The position numbers were made by a program, and so were the translations under genes. Positions 1 through 9,200 of a DNA stretch of 64,000 nt are shown piece by piece. Position 1 is the first letter of the stretch; each line of letters begins with the position of its first letter. The notes beneath the pieces are model-generated. The model was not told where the DNA came from. It did no database searches and saw only the letters and a list, made by a program, of their open reading frames with translations. Source of the DNA: Lentisphaeria bacterium (GTDB taxonomy: Bacteria; Verrucomicrobiota; Lentisphaeria; Victivallales; Victivallaceae); NCBI GenBank assembly GCA_018265615.1, contig JABLYX010000008.1, positions 1 through 64,000 of the forward strand. The letters run 5' to 3'.

Positions 1-911
1 CCGTGGAAAACACCGTCGTTCCCGCCGTTCCAGTGATGCCCGGAGCCGGCGACGTCCAACGTGAACTTCTGCGTTTCGGCTGGATTCCCGGAGCCTTTGA
101 ACAGGTGATTGTGGAACTGTCCGCCCGCGTCGATGAAACGGACCGCGAAGCTCCGGTTCGCGCCGCGCATTTCGAAGTTCAGGCGTTTTGCGTTGACCGG
201 GGTTTTGAAGCGGTGTTCGGCCGCCGCGTAGTCGCCGTGTCTGCTGCTGTCGACCTTGAGCAGGAGCCGTTTACCGTCCGCATCGAGAGAAGCGTCGGCG
301 CCGGGGGCGAATTCGAGTCCGCGGTTCAGCTTCCACGCTTCGGCGGTTGCCGGCAGCGGCAGCGGGCGGGGTCGGCGGTCGGCTTCGAGCGTGCGGAAGT
401 CCGCAAAACGGACGCTGCCGGTTTTGCCGGGGAAGTCGTTCCTGTGAAGCACGACGGCGATGCGCCGGACCGGGCCGCGCAGGACGCCGTCGTTTTTTCC
501 GCCCCAGTGGTGCGCGGGGGAACCGGCGGCCGGGACTTCGATGCACTGCCAGACCGACGCATCCCCGGTCAGCGGCAGGAAATGCTGGTGCGTCTGCCCG
601 TCCGCATCGACGAAGCGGACCGCCGCCCGGGTCGCATCCCCTTTGATTTTAAACTGGAATTCCCGGAGCTCCGCGGCCGGTTCGAGCGTGCGGTAGGCGG
701 CGACGTAGCCGCCGCCCTTGCTGAAGTCGCCGGCAAGCTCGAGCGATTTTTTCCCGTTGAACGGAATTTTCCCGTCGCAGCGCACATTCCCGGAGGCCCC
801 CGGGAATTCGGGCCCGTTGCTGAACTTCCAGCCGTCCGGCGGAAGTTCGGCCGCCGCGGCCTGCCATGCGCACAGCAGGCCCCCGAGCAGAAGAAGCGGA
901 TATCTGATCAT
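1..911 (-). CDS. Secreted protein with two tandem carbohydrate-binding-like repeats (3' end outside window)
   Basis: The reading frame opens at an ATG at 911 after an AAAGGAA ribosome site and runs off the left edge. The protein begins with a signal peptide (MIRYPLLLLGGLLCAWQAAAA, cleavage near residue 21). The visible 300 residues hold two copies of a module of about 140 residues. Each copy starts with a W-K-[FL]-[SN]-[NR]-G-x-EF pattern, continues with a [FL]-x-F-x-[IM]-[KR]-G strand and an AVRF[IV]DA strand, and ends with a HHW-G-[GN]-NDGV motif. I do not recognise the family; the repeated beta-rich build suggests a carbohydrate-binding sandwich, which is inference. It lies 43 bases downstream of a pseudopilin gene on the same strand, so the two are probably co-transcribed. 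No catalytic region is visible in this part. Confidence 0.75.
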   Translation of the reverse strand, partial: MIRYPLLLLGGLLCAWQAAAAELPPDGWKFSNGPEFPGASGNVRCDGKIPFNGKKSLELAGDFSKGGGYVAAYRTLEPAAELREFQFKIKGDATRAAVRFVDADGQTHQHFLPLTGDASVWQCIEVPAAGSPAHHWGGKNDGVLRGPVRRIAVVLHRNDFPGKTGSVRFADFRTLEADRRPRPLPLPATAEAWKLNRGLEFAPGADASLDADGKRLLLKVDSSRHGDYAAAEHRFKTPVNAKRLNFEMRGANRSFAVRFIDAGGQFHNHLFKGSGNPAETQKFTLDVAGSGHHWNGGNDGVFH

Positions 912-954
912 GAATTCGATTCCTTTCAAATTGAGACGGCAGAAGCCGGCATTG

Positions 955-1659
955 TCAGTGGTTTTCCGGGTTGAAGTTCGAGTCGTAGGAGATGACCACA
1001 TTGGTGGCCGTGGCGGCCAGGCCGTTTTTGTCGAACGACTCGACATGGCCGTCGAACATCAGCGTGTTGGCCCGGTTGTTGTGGCGGCGCGTAAGGCCGA
1101 TGTTTTTCGGACTCTCCCGCAGTTCTCCGGGGGTGAAGTAGTAGGCTCCATTGTTGTTGGCGAGGTTCCAGGTGTCGGCCAGCCAGATCGACCTGGCCGG
1201 AGCCTTGAGGCGGTTCAGCGCATAGTAGCGCCATGCGTTGTTGCTGTTATGCCGGATGACGATGTCCCCGACGCTCTCTTTGACCGAATCACGTGCGCCG
1301 GTGTGGTAATCGCACATGCCCATGACCCCGAACCACCAGGAGTTCGGTTTGGCCTGATTCGGGTCGGCGGGGCAGAGCAGGCTGTTCCATTCGATATAGC
1401 CGAGCGACTGGGCGGTACTGTTCCGGGTGAGAGCCTGCGTCCACGGATACACATTCGGCGTCTGGTAGTAGAGCATGTTGCTGAAATCGTTCGCGTAGGA
1501 GAGAAAGCCCAGGCCGATCTGCTTTTGATTGCTCACGCAGTTGATTGCGTGCGCCCGCGCCCGCGCCTGGTTCAGCGCCGGCAGCAGCATGGCCGCCAGG
1601 ATGGCGATGATCGCGATGACGACAAGCAGCTCTATGAGTGTAAATGATTTTCGATGCAT
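955..1659 (-). CDS. Type II secretion pseudopilin-like protein (H-X9-DG type)
   Basis: The 234-residue protein starts MHRKSFTLIELLVVIAIIAI, the class III signal cut by a prepilin peptidase before the Phe, followed by one hydrophobic helix and the usual LLPALNQAR continuation. Near the C-terminus H-NNRANTLMF-DG fits the prepilin-processing-associated H-X9-DG motif exactly. The middle contains CVSNQKQIG, the CxxNxK signature seen in all the pseudopilins of this window. It would sit in the inner membrane with a periplasmic globular domain, either as part of a pilus-like pseudofibre or as a specialised binding protein. It heads an operon with the secreted repeat protein downstream and diverges from an AraC gene. 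A TTGGTT-17-TATAAT promoter lies upstream. Confidence 0.9.
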   Translation of the reverse strand: MHRKSFTLIELLVVIAIIAILAAMLLPALNQARARAHAINCVSNQKQIGLGFLSYANDFSNMLYYQTPNVYPWTQALTRNSTAQSLGYIEWNSLLCPADPNQAKPNSWWFGVMGMCDYHTGARDSVKESVGDIVIRHNSNNAWRYYALNRLKAPARSIWLADTWNLANNNGAYYFTPGELRESPKNIGLTRRHNNRANTLMFDGHVESFDKNGLAATATNVVISYDSNFNPENH

Positions 1660-1713
1660 GATTTGCCTCCGTTCTTCCGTGAAGGGTGTGTCCTGTTAAT
1701 CCGCCTCTGCAAT

Positions 1714-1742
1714 ATTATACTGCAAAATCGGTTTGAAACCAA
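1714..1742 (-). promoter_or_regulatory. Sigma70-type promoter of the pseudopilin operon
   Basis: On the minus strand TTGGTT (1742-1737) and a perfect TATAAT (1719-1714) are separated by 17 bases. Transcription would start near 1707, giving a leader of about 47 bases before the ATG at 1659. Confidence 0.6.
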
Positions 1743-1784
1743 TTTACGGATTACCAAAAAGTTTTGTCAAATGATCATTTTTGT

Positions 1785-1813
1785 TTGAATCTGACGATAT
1801 TATGGAGTATAAT
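1785..1813 (+). promoter_or_regulatory. Sigma70-type promoter of the AraC gene
   Basis: TTGAAT (1785-1790) and TATAAT (1808-1813) are 17 bases apart. Transcription would begin near 1820, which rules out a start codon at 1819 for the downstream regulator. A 12-bp palindrome AAATGATCATTT (1769-1780) lies between this and the divergent promoter, and ATGATCA recurs at 1812-1818; either could be a regulator site. Confidence 0.6.
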
Positions 1814-1851
1814 GATCAATGTGCGGTCAAACGATGAGAAAAGGGAAGGAA

Positions 1852-2865
1852 ATGAAGCCTCGGCAGCCGATCAACAACAGCGTGCCGGTCGAAAAGGTGA
1901 TTCCGGATAATATGGCGCAGCTTTTCCTGCCGCTTTATTTGAAGCATCCGGCCGTTTTGAAACTGCGTGACGCCGGAATCCTCATGGCCGGAATCAGCGA
2001 GGCCTCAACCGGGTTCCGTCTGCGGCGCACGCCGGATTTTCTCTTTGTGCTTTTTACGCGTTCCGGCTGCGGCGAGATTGTGGTTGACGGCGATGTTTGC
2101 GGACTTGAGGCCGGTTCCGTCTATTTTGCGCCGGCCGGCCGGGAGCAGCTTTACTATCAGAAAGGTTCCGGCTGTTGGCGCTTTCTCTGGTTTCATCTGA
2201 AACCCGCCGCCGCGTTTCTGCAGCCGCTTCCGCCCGGCGCGGTAACCGGGCACTTCGGAGATTCGGCGCGGCTCGAGGAGGCGATGAGCGGCTTTGCCGC
2301 CGAAACCGTCCGCTCCATACAGTCACTGGTCAGTTCGGACGAACAGCCGCCGTGGAATTTCTACCGCGATTCGATGAACCTGAGCGAGTCCCTGCGGAGC
2401 TTCCATCTCGAGCCGGGCGCTTCGAACCGGAACGCCGAATCCCTTGCCGGGCTTTATGCGGAACTGATCTTCGGGCTGCTGGACCGCGCCTTCCTGTCGC
2501 TGCTGGCCCGTTTCGACGGCGATGAGTGCTCCGACCGCCTCGAACGGCTCTGGAACCGGGTTCTGGCCGACCTCGGGCGGGAGTGGCCGCTCGAGGAGAT
2601 GGCGTCGATTGTGCATATGTCGATTCCGACCCTGATCCGGCAGGTGAAGAAACGGTACGACGCCACGCCGATGCAGATGCTTTATCATCTCCGGCTGAAG
2701 CGCGCGGTCCAGCTGCTGCTGTCGAGCCGTCTGCCGGTCACCGCCATTGCGCGGGAGATCGGTTACGGCAGCGTCTCTTCATTCTCAACCGCTTTCCGCG
2801 CCGAATACGGCGTTACGCCGCGCGACTACCGCCGCCGGCAGCCTGATGGCGGGCCGTTCTCCTGA
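1852..2865 (+). CDS. AraC-family transcriptional regulator
   Basis: The 337-residue protein has an N-terminal cupin-like sensor half (VYFAPAG... and FLWFHLKP segments, roughly residues 40-120) and a C-terminal AraC DNA-binding domain over about the last 100 residues. Both helix-turn-helix units are visible: LEEMASIVHMSIPTLIRQVK and VTAIAREIGYGSVSSFSTAF, ending in the family GVTPRDYRR motif. The start at 1852 follows AAGGGAAGGA and lies downstream of the inferred transcription start; an in-frame ATG at 1834 is possible. It is transcribed away from the pseudopilin/secreted-protein operon, the usual arrangement for a regulator acting on its divergent neighbour. The effector is unknown, probably a sugar. 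Confidence 0.93.
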   Translation: MKPRQPINNSVPVEKVIPDNMAQLFLPLYLKHPAVLKLRDAGILMAGISEASTGFRLRRTPDFLFVLFTRSGCGEIVVDGDVCGLEAGSVYFAPAGREQLYYQKGSGCWRFLWFHLKPAAAFLQPLPPGAVTGHFGDSARLEEAMSGFAAETVRSIQSLVSSDEQPPWNFYRDSMNLSESLRSFHLEPGASNRNAESLAGLYAELIFGLLDRAFLSLLARFDGDECSDRLERLWNRVLADLGREWPLEEMASIVHMSIPTLIRQVKKRYDATPMQMLYHLRLKRAVQLLLSSRLPVTAIAREIGYGSVSSFSTAFRAEYGVTPRDYRRRQPDGGPFS

Positions 2866-3133
2866 ACCTCCGGTCTTTTCACTCCGGAACCTGTTTCCCG
2901 GCATGGCGGGCGGAGAGTCGGCCGTCACCGCTCTCATGCCATTTTGCTGCTCCGGTAACGCTCTTTGTTGCACTGTTTCGTATCCGGATTGCACTTGAAA
3001 AATCGAAAAATCATATTATATCTGAAAATGATGGATGAAAGGAGGTGATAACGCGATCAGGCCCGATATCAATCAGACAGCCCCGTCCGGGGGACAGGAG
3101 GAAACAACAGATATTTGAAATGGAGATGATGAA
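2866..3133. other. Intergenic leader upstream of the exported Hsp20 gene
   Basis: This 268-base stretch has no convincing gene. A promoter candidate TTGAAA (2995-3000), 16 bases, TATATC (3017-3022) reads to the right. At 3038-3049 lies AAAGGAGGTGAT, a 12-base match to the complement of the usual 16S rRNA tail, but no standard start codon follows at normal spacing. A GTG frame (3045-3137) and a six-codon ATG frame (3028-3048) overlap it, and the GTG frame would end in an ATGA overlap with the Hsp20 start. None of these can be called a gene with confidence. Confidence 0.4.
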
Positions 3134-3778
3134 ATGAAAAAAATGACAATTTCTTTTTTCGCTTCTCTGCTTGTTTTTGCCTTTGGTGCAATGGCGGCGG
3201 AGAAAAGTTCCGACTCAGGAAAGGCGGCTGGAGCCGATCGGGCGGCAGCTGCGGAGACGCAGGAAAAAGGGGTGACGTTCGATCTCGGGGACGAGGAACC
3301 CGGCGCGGAATTTTTCACGACGGATCTGTTCCGTGATCCTGCCGTTGACCGGATGGTCCGTCATCATCGCCGCATGATGCGTATGATGGACGGCTTTTTT
3401 CCGGAATTCGACCTTTCGCCGTTCTGCGGCGCAGCGGTGCAGGCGCCGTTTTCGCCGCGCTGTGATCTGAAAGAGAAGAAGGGCGTGTACGAACTGACCA
3501 TGGAAGTTCCCGGCCTCACGCAGAAGGAGCTCAAAATCACTGTCGAACGCAATATTCTCACCATCAGCGGCGAGAAAAAAGAGGTGAAAACGGACAGGGA
3601 AGCGTCCAGCCGCGTCGTCGAACGCAGTTACGGCGCATTCCGGCGCAGTTTTACGCTGCCTTCCGGCACGGATATCGATAAGATCACGGCTTCCTGCAGG
3701 GATGGCGTGCTGACTGTCCTCATTCCGAAGCGGGAGGAGAGCAAGCCGGCAGTGAAGACGATTCCGGTCAATCCGTAA
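3134..3778 (+). CDS. Exported small heat-shock protein (Hsp20/alpha-crystallin)
   Basis: The 214-residue protein carries a clear Sec signal peptide (MKKMTISFFASLLVFAFGAM, cut near residue 21). A low-complexity linker follows, then a His/Met-rich stretch (HHRRMMRMMDGFF, residues 77-89), and finally an alpha-crystallin domain at about 106-200. Family hallmarks are YELTMEVPGLTQKEL, ILTISGEKK, and the C-terminal GVLTVLIPK strand. Small heat-shock proteins are normally cytoplasmic ATP-independent holdases; this one should act in the periplasm or outside the cell. GGAG at 3122-3125 gives an 8-base spacing to the ATG. The 3' end overlaps the convergent AraC gene by 11 bases. I read the alpha-crystallin identity as certain and export as very likely. 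Confidence 0.92.
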   Translation: MKKMTISFFASLLVFAFGAMAAEKSSDSGKAAGADRAAAAETQEKGVTFDLGDEEPGAEFFTTDLFRDPAVDRMVRHHRRMMRMMDGFFPEFDLSPFCGAAVQAPFSPRCDLKEKKGVYELTMEVPGLTQKELKITVERNILTISGEKKEVKTDREASSRVVERSYGAFRRSFTLPSGTDIDKITASCRDGVLTVLIPKREESKPAVKTIPVNP

Positions 3779-4601
3779 GCTTCTTCCCGGTTCCGGCGTC
3801 CCGGCGGTTCTGCCGGTATTCCGTCGGAGACTGCCCGCAGAAGCGCCGGAACCGGGAGGAAAAGTAGAAAGGGTCCCTCATCCCGAGCTGGCGCGCGATT
3901 TCCGCAACCGGCAGCGACGTTCCCTGCAGCAGGAATTGCGCGCGCCGCAGCAACTGGGACTCCCGCCAGGCGCGCGGGGAAATTCCCGCCGCGCGTTTGA
4001 ACGCAGTATAGAATTTCGTCCGCGACATGCCGCAGAGCGCGGCTGCCCGGTCCATCGGCAGATTCTCCGCCGGTCCCGGCAGCAGCAGCTTCTGGGCGCG
4101 GGCGAGCCACTCTCCGTCGTCCCGGCCCTCCGCCGTTCCGGCGCAGCCGCGCAGAACCGTCTCTTCCAACAGGGCATAGGCCAGGCCGTGCCAGTTGGGC
4201 GGGCGGCGGTGGTCGAGCTGCGACGCTTCGAGCAGCGCGGCTTTCGCCCGCCGGAATTCCGCACCTGCGAGCCGGCAGCCGCGTAACCCGGGAACCTGTT
4301 CCGGCCAATACAGTTCCGCCATCAGGTGGGGGCGCATGAGGAAATGGAACCAGATGAGGTCCCAGCCCGACTCCGGGCAGAACAGATGCGGGTGCTCCGG
4401 CGCGATGAGAATCATCGTTCCAATTTCCGATTCGACGCTGTTTTCTCCGAGAACGATCCTCCCGCATCCGTCGAGGGTCAGGATCAGGCTCCAGTCGTGA
4501 AGCCAGTGACTCTGCCATTCATAGAGCGTCGATTCCATGACGTGCGTCCTGCCGGAGAAAAAATCCGCGTCCTGACTCGGTCCGAGTATAACCTGTGCCA
4601 T
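3768..4601 (-). CDS. AraC-family transcriptional regulator
   Basis: The 277-residue protein has a cupin-like N-terminal half (WSLILTLDGCGRIVLGENS, then IAPEHPHLF) and a C-terminal pair of helix-turn-helix units at about residues 175-270. The first reads MDRAAALCGMSRTKFYTAFK and the second VAEIARQLGMRDPFYFSSRF, followed by GQSPTEYRQ. It is divergent from the ADP-ribosylglycohydrolase/GH5/pseudopilin operon, which it probably controls. Its last 11 bases overlap the end of the Hsp20 gene on the opposite strand. Confidence 0.92.
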   Translation of the reverse strand: MAQVILGPSQDADFFSGRTHVMESTLYEWQSHWLHDWSLILTLDGCGRIVLGENSVESEIGTMILIAPEHPHLFCPESGWDLIWFHFLMRPHLMAELYWPEQVPGLRGCRLAGAEFRRAKAALLEASQLDHRRPPNWHGLAYALLEETVLRGCAGTAEGRDDGEWLARAQKLLLPGPAENLPMDRAAALCGMSRTKFYTAFKRAAGISPRAWRESQLLRRAQFLLQGTSLPVAEIARQLGMRDPFYFSSRFRRFCGQSPTEYRQNRRDAGTGKKLTD

Positions 4602-4643
4602 CTTTTTTGAACAGAATTAAAGGTGTCCGGAACAAAGTTCCAT

Positions 4644-4671
4644 TTGGTTTCCTGTTATTTTATGTCATAAT
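4644..4671 (+). promoter_or_regulatory. Promoter candidate for the 4725-10303 operon
   Basis: TTGGTT (4644-4649), 16 bases, CATAAT (4666-4671). It lies in the gap between the divergent AraC gene and the first operon gene, about 54 bases from the ATG. Only moderately close to consensus. Confidence 0.4.
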
Positions 4672-4724
4672 ATACGCAGGATACACCGAAAAATCAAATA
4701 CGGCATCAGAAAAGGAGTGGGACA

Positions 4725-6278
4725 ATGTTCGGCTTGAAGACACCGTCGGAAGAAAAGATCAACATCGAAGAGTTCCGGGATAAGGTTCTCGGCTGCTGGA
4801 CCGGCAAGAACATCGGCGGCACGCTCGGCGCCCCGATGGAGGGGAAGCGGGAGATGACCGACGTATCGTTCTACGTGCAGGAGCTCGGCGGGAATCCGGC
4901 CCCGAATGACGACCTCGATCTCCAGTTGGTCTGGCTGCTCGCGGTCGAACAGCGCGGCGCATACCGCCTGAACGAGCGCACGCTCGGCGAATACTGGATG
5001 CGCTATATTTCCGGTCCGTGGAACGAATACGGCACGGCCAAGGGGAACATCGTCAACGGACTCTATCCGCCGCTCTCCGGCTTCTGCAACAACGAGAAGT
5101 GGAAGAACAGCAACGGCGCGTGGATCCGCTCGGAGGTCTGGGCGTGCCTCTTTCCCGGCGCTCCGGACGAGGTCATGCGCTTCGCGTGGCTCGACTCCTG
5201 CGTCGACCATTGCGGGGACGGCATTTACGCGGAGATCTTCACTGCCGTGCTCGAATCCGCCGCTTTCGTCGAGAGCGATGTGCGCAAGCTCATCGACATC
5301 GCGCTCGCGCGGATTCCCGCCGGCTGCCGCGTGGCCCGCAGCGTGAAGCTCGCAATCGAGTGCCGCGACTCCGGAATTGACTGGCGCACCGCACGGAACC
5401 GCATCGTCGAAGAGAGCGCGGATCTCGGTTGGTTCCAGGCTCCGGCGAACCTCGGATTCGTCGTGCTCGGGCTGCTTTACGGTGAAGGGGATTTCGGCCG
5501 CAGCATCTGCATCGCCGTCAACTGCGGCGACGACACAGACTGCACGGGGGCGACCGTCGGCGCCGTGCTCGGGATCATCTATGGACGCAGGAGCCTGCCG
5601 CAGAAGTGGATCGATCCGATCGGGAACGCGATCAGGACGGTTGCCGTGAAGAACTACCAGCTTTATGTCCCGGCCACGCTCGAAGAGCTGACCGACAGGG
5701 TGATCCATGCAAAGGTGCAGGTCGAGCGCGAAAATCCGACCCTGCCGCGCCTCTCGTCCGGCCCGACCCGGATCTCCGGCGAGTTCCGTGAACGGTTCGG
5801 GAAGGCGGGCGAAGCGGCGGAGCGGGTGCTCGCGCGTTCGAGCAGGGCGCTCGGCTTCGACCTGCCGTGGGGACTCCTGACCATCGAGTACGGTGTAAAC
5901 CCCGTCACGGCTCCGGGTGAGACGCAGCGCCTCACGATCTCAATCACGGAGTGCCCGCACGACAACCGGCTCGCGTGCTTCGACTGGCAGCTTCCCGAAG
6001 GGTGGACAATGAATCCCGGCCCTTCGCAGACACTCCAGTGCAAGCAGCGCATGACCGCGTTCCTTACGGTCGAAATCACGCCCGGGGAGTTCGGCGACTC
6101 CGTTGTCTACATCCCGGTTTCGCTGCGGCTGTCGGACCGGAGGTCTCCGCTCTGGCTGGCCGTCCCTTTCCAACTGCGCGGCGCGGTCGGACAGGAGGAT
6201 CTCGTTTACAGCGAATGGTATAAGGATGATGAGGACCGGCTCTTCGCCCGCCGTGCCGAGAAACTGGTTCTGGAATAA
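4725..6278 (+). CDS. ADP-ribosylglycohydrolase-family protein with C-terminal beta domain
   Basis: The 517-residue protein matches the ADP-ribosyl-glycohydrolase (DraG/ARH) fold. GCWTGKNIGGTLGAPMEG sits near residue 23. The first metal site is NDDLDLQ (61-67), and the binuclear metal motif NCGDDTDCTGA is at 266-276. The family removes ADP-ribose from proteins or cleaves ADP-ribose-like glycosides at a two-magnesium centre. Residues from about 350 to the end form an added beta-rich part containing LTISITECPHDNRL, unlike the compact canonical enzyme of about 300 residues. AAGGAG precedes the ATG. It lacks a signal peptide and leads an operon with a secreted GH5-like enzyme and a pseudopilin, so a role in cleaving a sugar or nucleoside-like glycoside fits better than protein de-ADP-ribosylation; that is inference. 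Confidence 0.85.
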   Translation: MFGLKTPSEEKINIEEFRDKVLGCWTGKNIGGTLGAPMEGKREMTDVSFYVQELGGNPAPNDDLDLQLVWLLAVEQRGAYRLNERTLGEYWMRYISGPWNEYGTAKGNIVNGLYPPLSGFCNNEKWKNSNGAWIRSEVWACLFPGAPDEVMRFAWLDSCVDHCGDGIYAEIFTAVLESAAFVESDVRKLIDIALARIPAGCRVARSVKLAIECRDSGIDWRTARNRIVEESADLGWFQAPANLGFVVLGLLYGEGDFGRSICIAVNCGDDTDCTGATVGAVLGIIYGRRSLPQKWIDPIGNAIRTVAVKNYQLYVPATLEELTDRVIHAKVQVERENPTLPRLSSGPTRISGEFRERFGKAGEAAERVLARSSRALGFDLPWGLLTIEYGVNPVTAPGETQRLTISITECPHDNRLACFDWQLPEGWTMNPGPSQTLQCKQRMTAFLTVEITPGEFGDSVVYIPVSLRLSDRRSPLWLAVPFQLRGAVGQEDLVYSEWYKDDEDRLFARRAEKLVLE

Positions 6279-6292
6279 GGAGGGAGGCCGGG

Positions 6293-9200
6293 ATGAGGAG
6301 TCTCAGTCTATTGGCCGCTTTGCTGCTCGCCGGCGTCATGTCTGCCGGTGAGAACGGGCAGGTTTGGAAGTACGGCGACGTGAAGACGCTTTCCTCGGAT
6401 GGTATCACGCTTTTTTCCGCCGGGGGGCATGCGTTCACGCCGTCGGTCCCGTCCGGAATGCGCACTCCGGACGGAGATGCCGTGCTCGCGCTCTCCATGG
6501 ACGCTGTTCCGCCGGATACACCCGAGCACCGCAAGCAGCTTCTGTTCCGTTGGCCGCATCCGGCGGGAAAGGGACAGAGATTCCGTATCTCCTTCTGGTT
6601 CCGGGGCAGTGCCGCCGGGAGTGTCTTCTATGCTCCGGCCCAGGGATATGCGCCGTATAAGGTCATTGCGGAAAACGGCGTGCGTCAGTTGAAGGTGACT
6701 GAAGTATGGCAGAAAGCGTCGTTTGAATTCACGGTCAGGGAGGATTGCTCCGCTCCGCTCGTGATGCCGCGCTTCATGCTCGGCCGCTATCCGGAGAAGG
6801 CGGTCTTCCAGCTCGGCCCGGTTACGCTCGAACGGCTGGACCGCACCTTTGCGAGCCTGCTCTCGGATATGTGGCAATATCGTGCGGAGTCCGGCGCGAA
6901 GCTCCCGGTCGACCGGATTCCGGACGGCGCTTCCGCTGCCGTACTGGATAGAAAGGGGTTCGACATCGCCGCCGCCGAGAAGCGGTTCGGCAACAAAGCC
7001 TCCGCCGTTTTCTATCAGGAGTTCGACGCGCCGGCCGATGGAATTATGACGGTCGGCATGGCGGCGGACTGGTGGATGGAGTGCTTCATCAATGGGGAAT
7101 CCTGCTTCAGCAATCTCGACCGCGGCAATCTCTCGCCGCGCCTGACGCCGGAGGACAATGTCTTTAACATCCCGGTTCGCAAGGGGCGCAATCTTGTTGC
7201 GGTCAGAGTGTTATCCGGTTCCGCCGGGTGGCGTTTCGTCTGCGGGAGGGTCGAGCCGGTCATGGGGGACCCCGAGCTGGCGCGGCTCTTCCGTCCGGTT
7301 GCGGGGGAACAGTTCCGCCCGGTCGATGACAGCCGGTTTCTCGAGATCAAGCCGGGAACCGCGCTCGATTTCTCCGGTTTGGACAAGCTGCCGCGCCCGG
7401 CCGGCGCGCTCGGCCGGCTGACCGTCGGGAAAGACGGCCGGGCGGTGTTCGACAAGCGCCCCGGGGAGCCTGTGCGCTTTTTTGCATTCAACTGGGTGTT
7501 GGAGAATATGTGGCGCGGAGCATATCATACGTGGGACGCACGGAAAATCGACCGTTTTGCCGATGCGGTCGCGCGCCGCGGTTACAACCTCGTACGCATC
7601 CATCTGCCGGAGGGTTTTTTCGTCGGCTTCGACATCCTGACGAAATACCGCAATGTAAAGTGGGAGGATGTGAAAATCCCGCAGACCATTGAAGAGCTTG
7701 AAGCTGTGCTCGACAAGGGGAATCTTGACCGCTTCGACCGTCTGATCGCCGCCTTCAGGGCGCGCGGCGTCTACGTTTCGTTCGATCTTGCGGGGCGGCG
7801 GATGATTACGCGGGCATACGGCGTTTCCCACCCCGAAAGCTTCAAGGGCCGGCTCTTCGGGGAAGCCGCGTACCGGAACCACTGGAAGCTCTTTACGGAG
7901 TACCTGATGAACCGTGTGAACCCTTACACGAAAAACGCTTATAAGGATGAACCCGCGATTGTGCTTGTGAATTTCATCAACGAGCAGGATCTGCGGTTCG
8001 CGGCCGGGCTGCCGTTTCTCACGAAGCCGTTCCGGGCGTGGCTGCGGGAGAAGTACGGCACGGATGCGGCGCTTTCAAAGGCGTGGGGCGGCGAGTTCCG
8101 CATTGACGCGGTTCCGGAGATCACCGAGGCGGACCTGCGGTCCGGCGATACGCGCGCAAAAGACACGGGCGACTTCCTGATCGGCGCGATGCAGGAGATG
8201 ACCGGCTTCTTTCACGATACGATCCGGGCTGCCGGCTACAAAGGGCTGGTGAACCACTGGGACATGATCATGCGCACTCTCGAATTTCCGGCCCGGGCGA
8301 AACTTCCGGTCATTGCGCAGCACGCCTATTTCGCACACCCGACAGGGCTTCCTGTGCGCGGGCTGATTCCGAAGAGCAGCAGGCCGAACTCGTTTGTGAA
8401 CAATCATCTGTCTGATCTCGTCGTGGATCAGGGCAGCTCATTCCATTCGAGTTATTTCCGGGCCTCCGCGGCGGCGCGTTTTCTGGACCGGCCGTTCTTC
8501 ATGACGGAGTACTCGCATTCGGCGCCGAACCGTTTTCGCCACGAACGCGGGCTCTACTTCCCGGGCTACGCCGCGCTGCAGGATTGGGATGCGATTGTGA
8601 CGCATCAGGATACGGTCAAACTGCACCTCGACCCGTTCCTGCGGTTCGACGATGCGCTCGACCCGGTTTCACGGGCCAACGAGGCGCTGGCGGCGCTGCT
8701 CTTCCTGCGCGGGGATGTGAAAAAAGCACCGCACTCGGTCGCGCTGAAGCTCTCGAATGAGACGATGTTTCCAAAGCACTTCCTTTCGGCAATCGGCGAC
8801 GATTATGCGAAACTGGCGTTTGTGACCCGGCTCGGGGTGCTCTATCCCGACGTCCGGCCGCTCGACCCGGTCGGAACGGCGTCGCCGACGCTGACCGTCG
8901 AGCCGGAGGAGTTCACGAATCTCAGTGTGTCGCAATGGTTTGTGCAGGCAGGAACCGCCGACGGGAAGATGGCGGGAAAGCTCTTCGGGCTGCTGCGTTC
9001 CAGCGGGATCATCGGGAAGGAGAATCCCACCGATCCGGAGAAGGGCGTCTTCGTCAGTGAAACCGGCGAGCTGATGCTCGACATTCCGGCCGAAACGCTG
9101 AAGGTCGTCACGCCGCGGACCGAGGGAGCGGTGCTGAAGAAGGATGTTCCGATGAAGCTCGGCCGCGTGACGGTCAACGGCTGTTCACGTCCGGCCGGCG

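Noticed and set aside
3..974. Open rightward frame over the first kilobase
   Set aside because: It is antisense to the signal-peptide-bearing secreted protein that starts at 911 on the other strand; its translation is Arg/Val rich with no recognisable domain.
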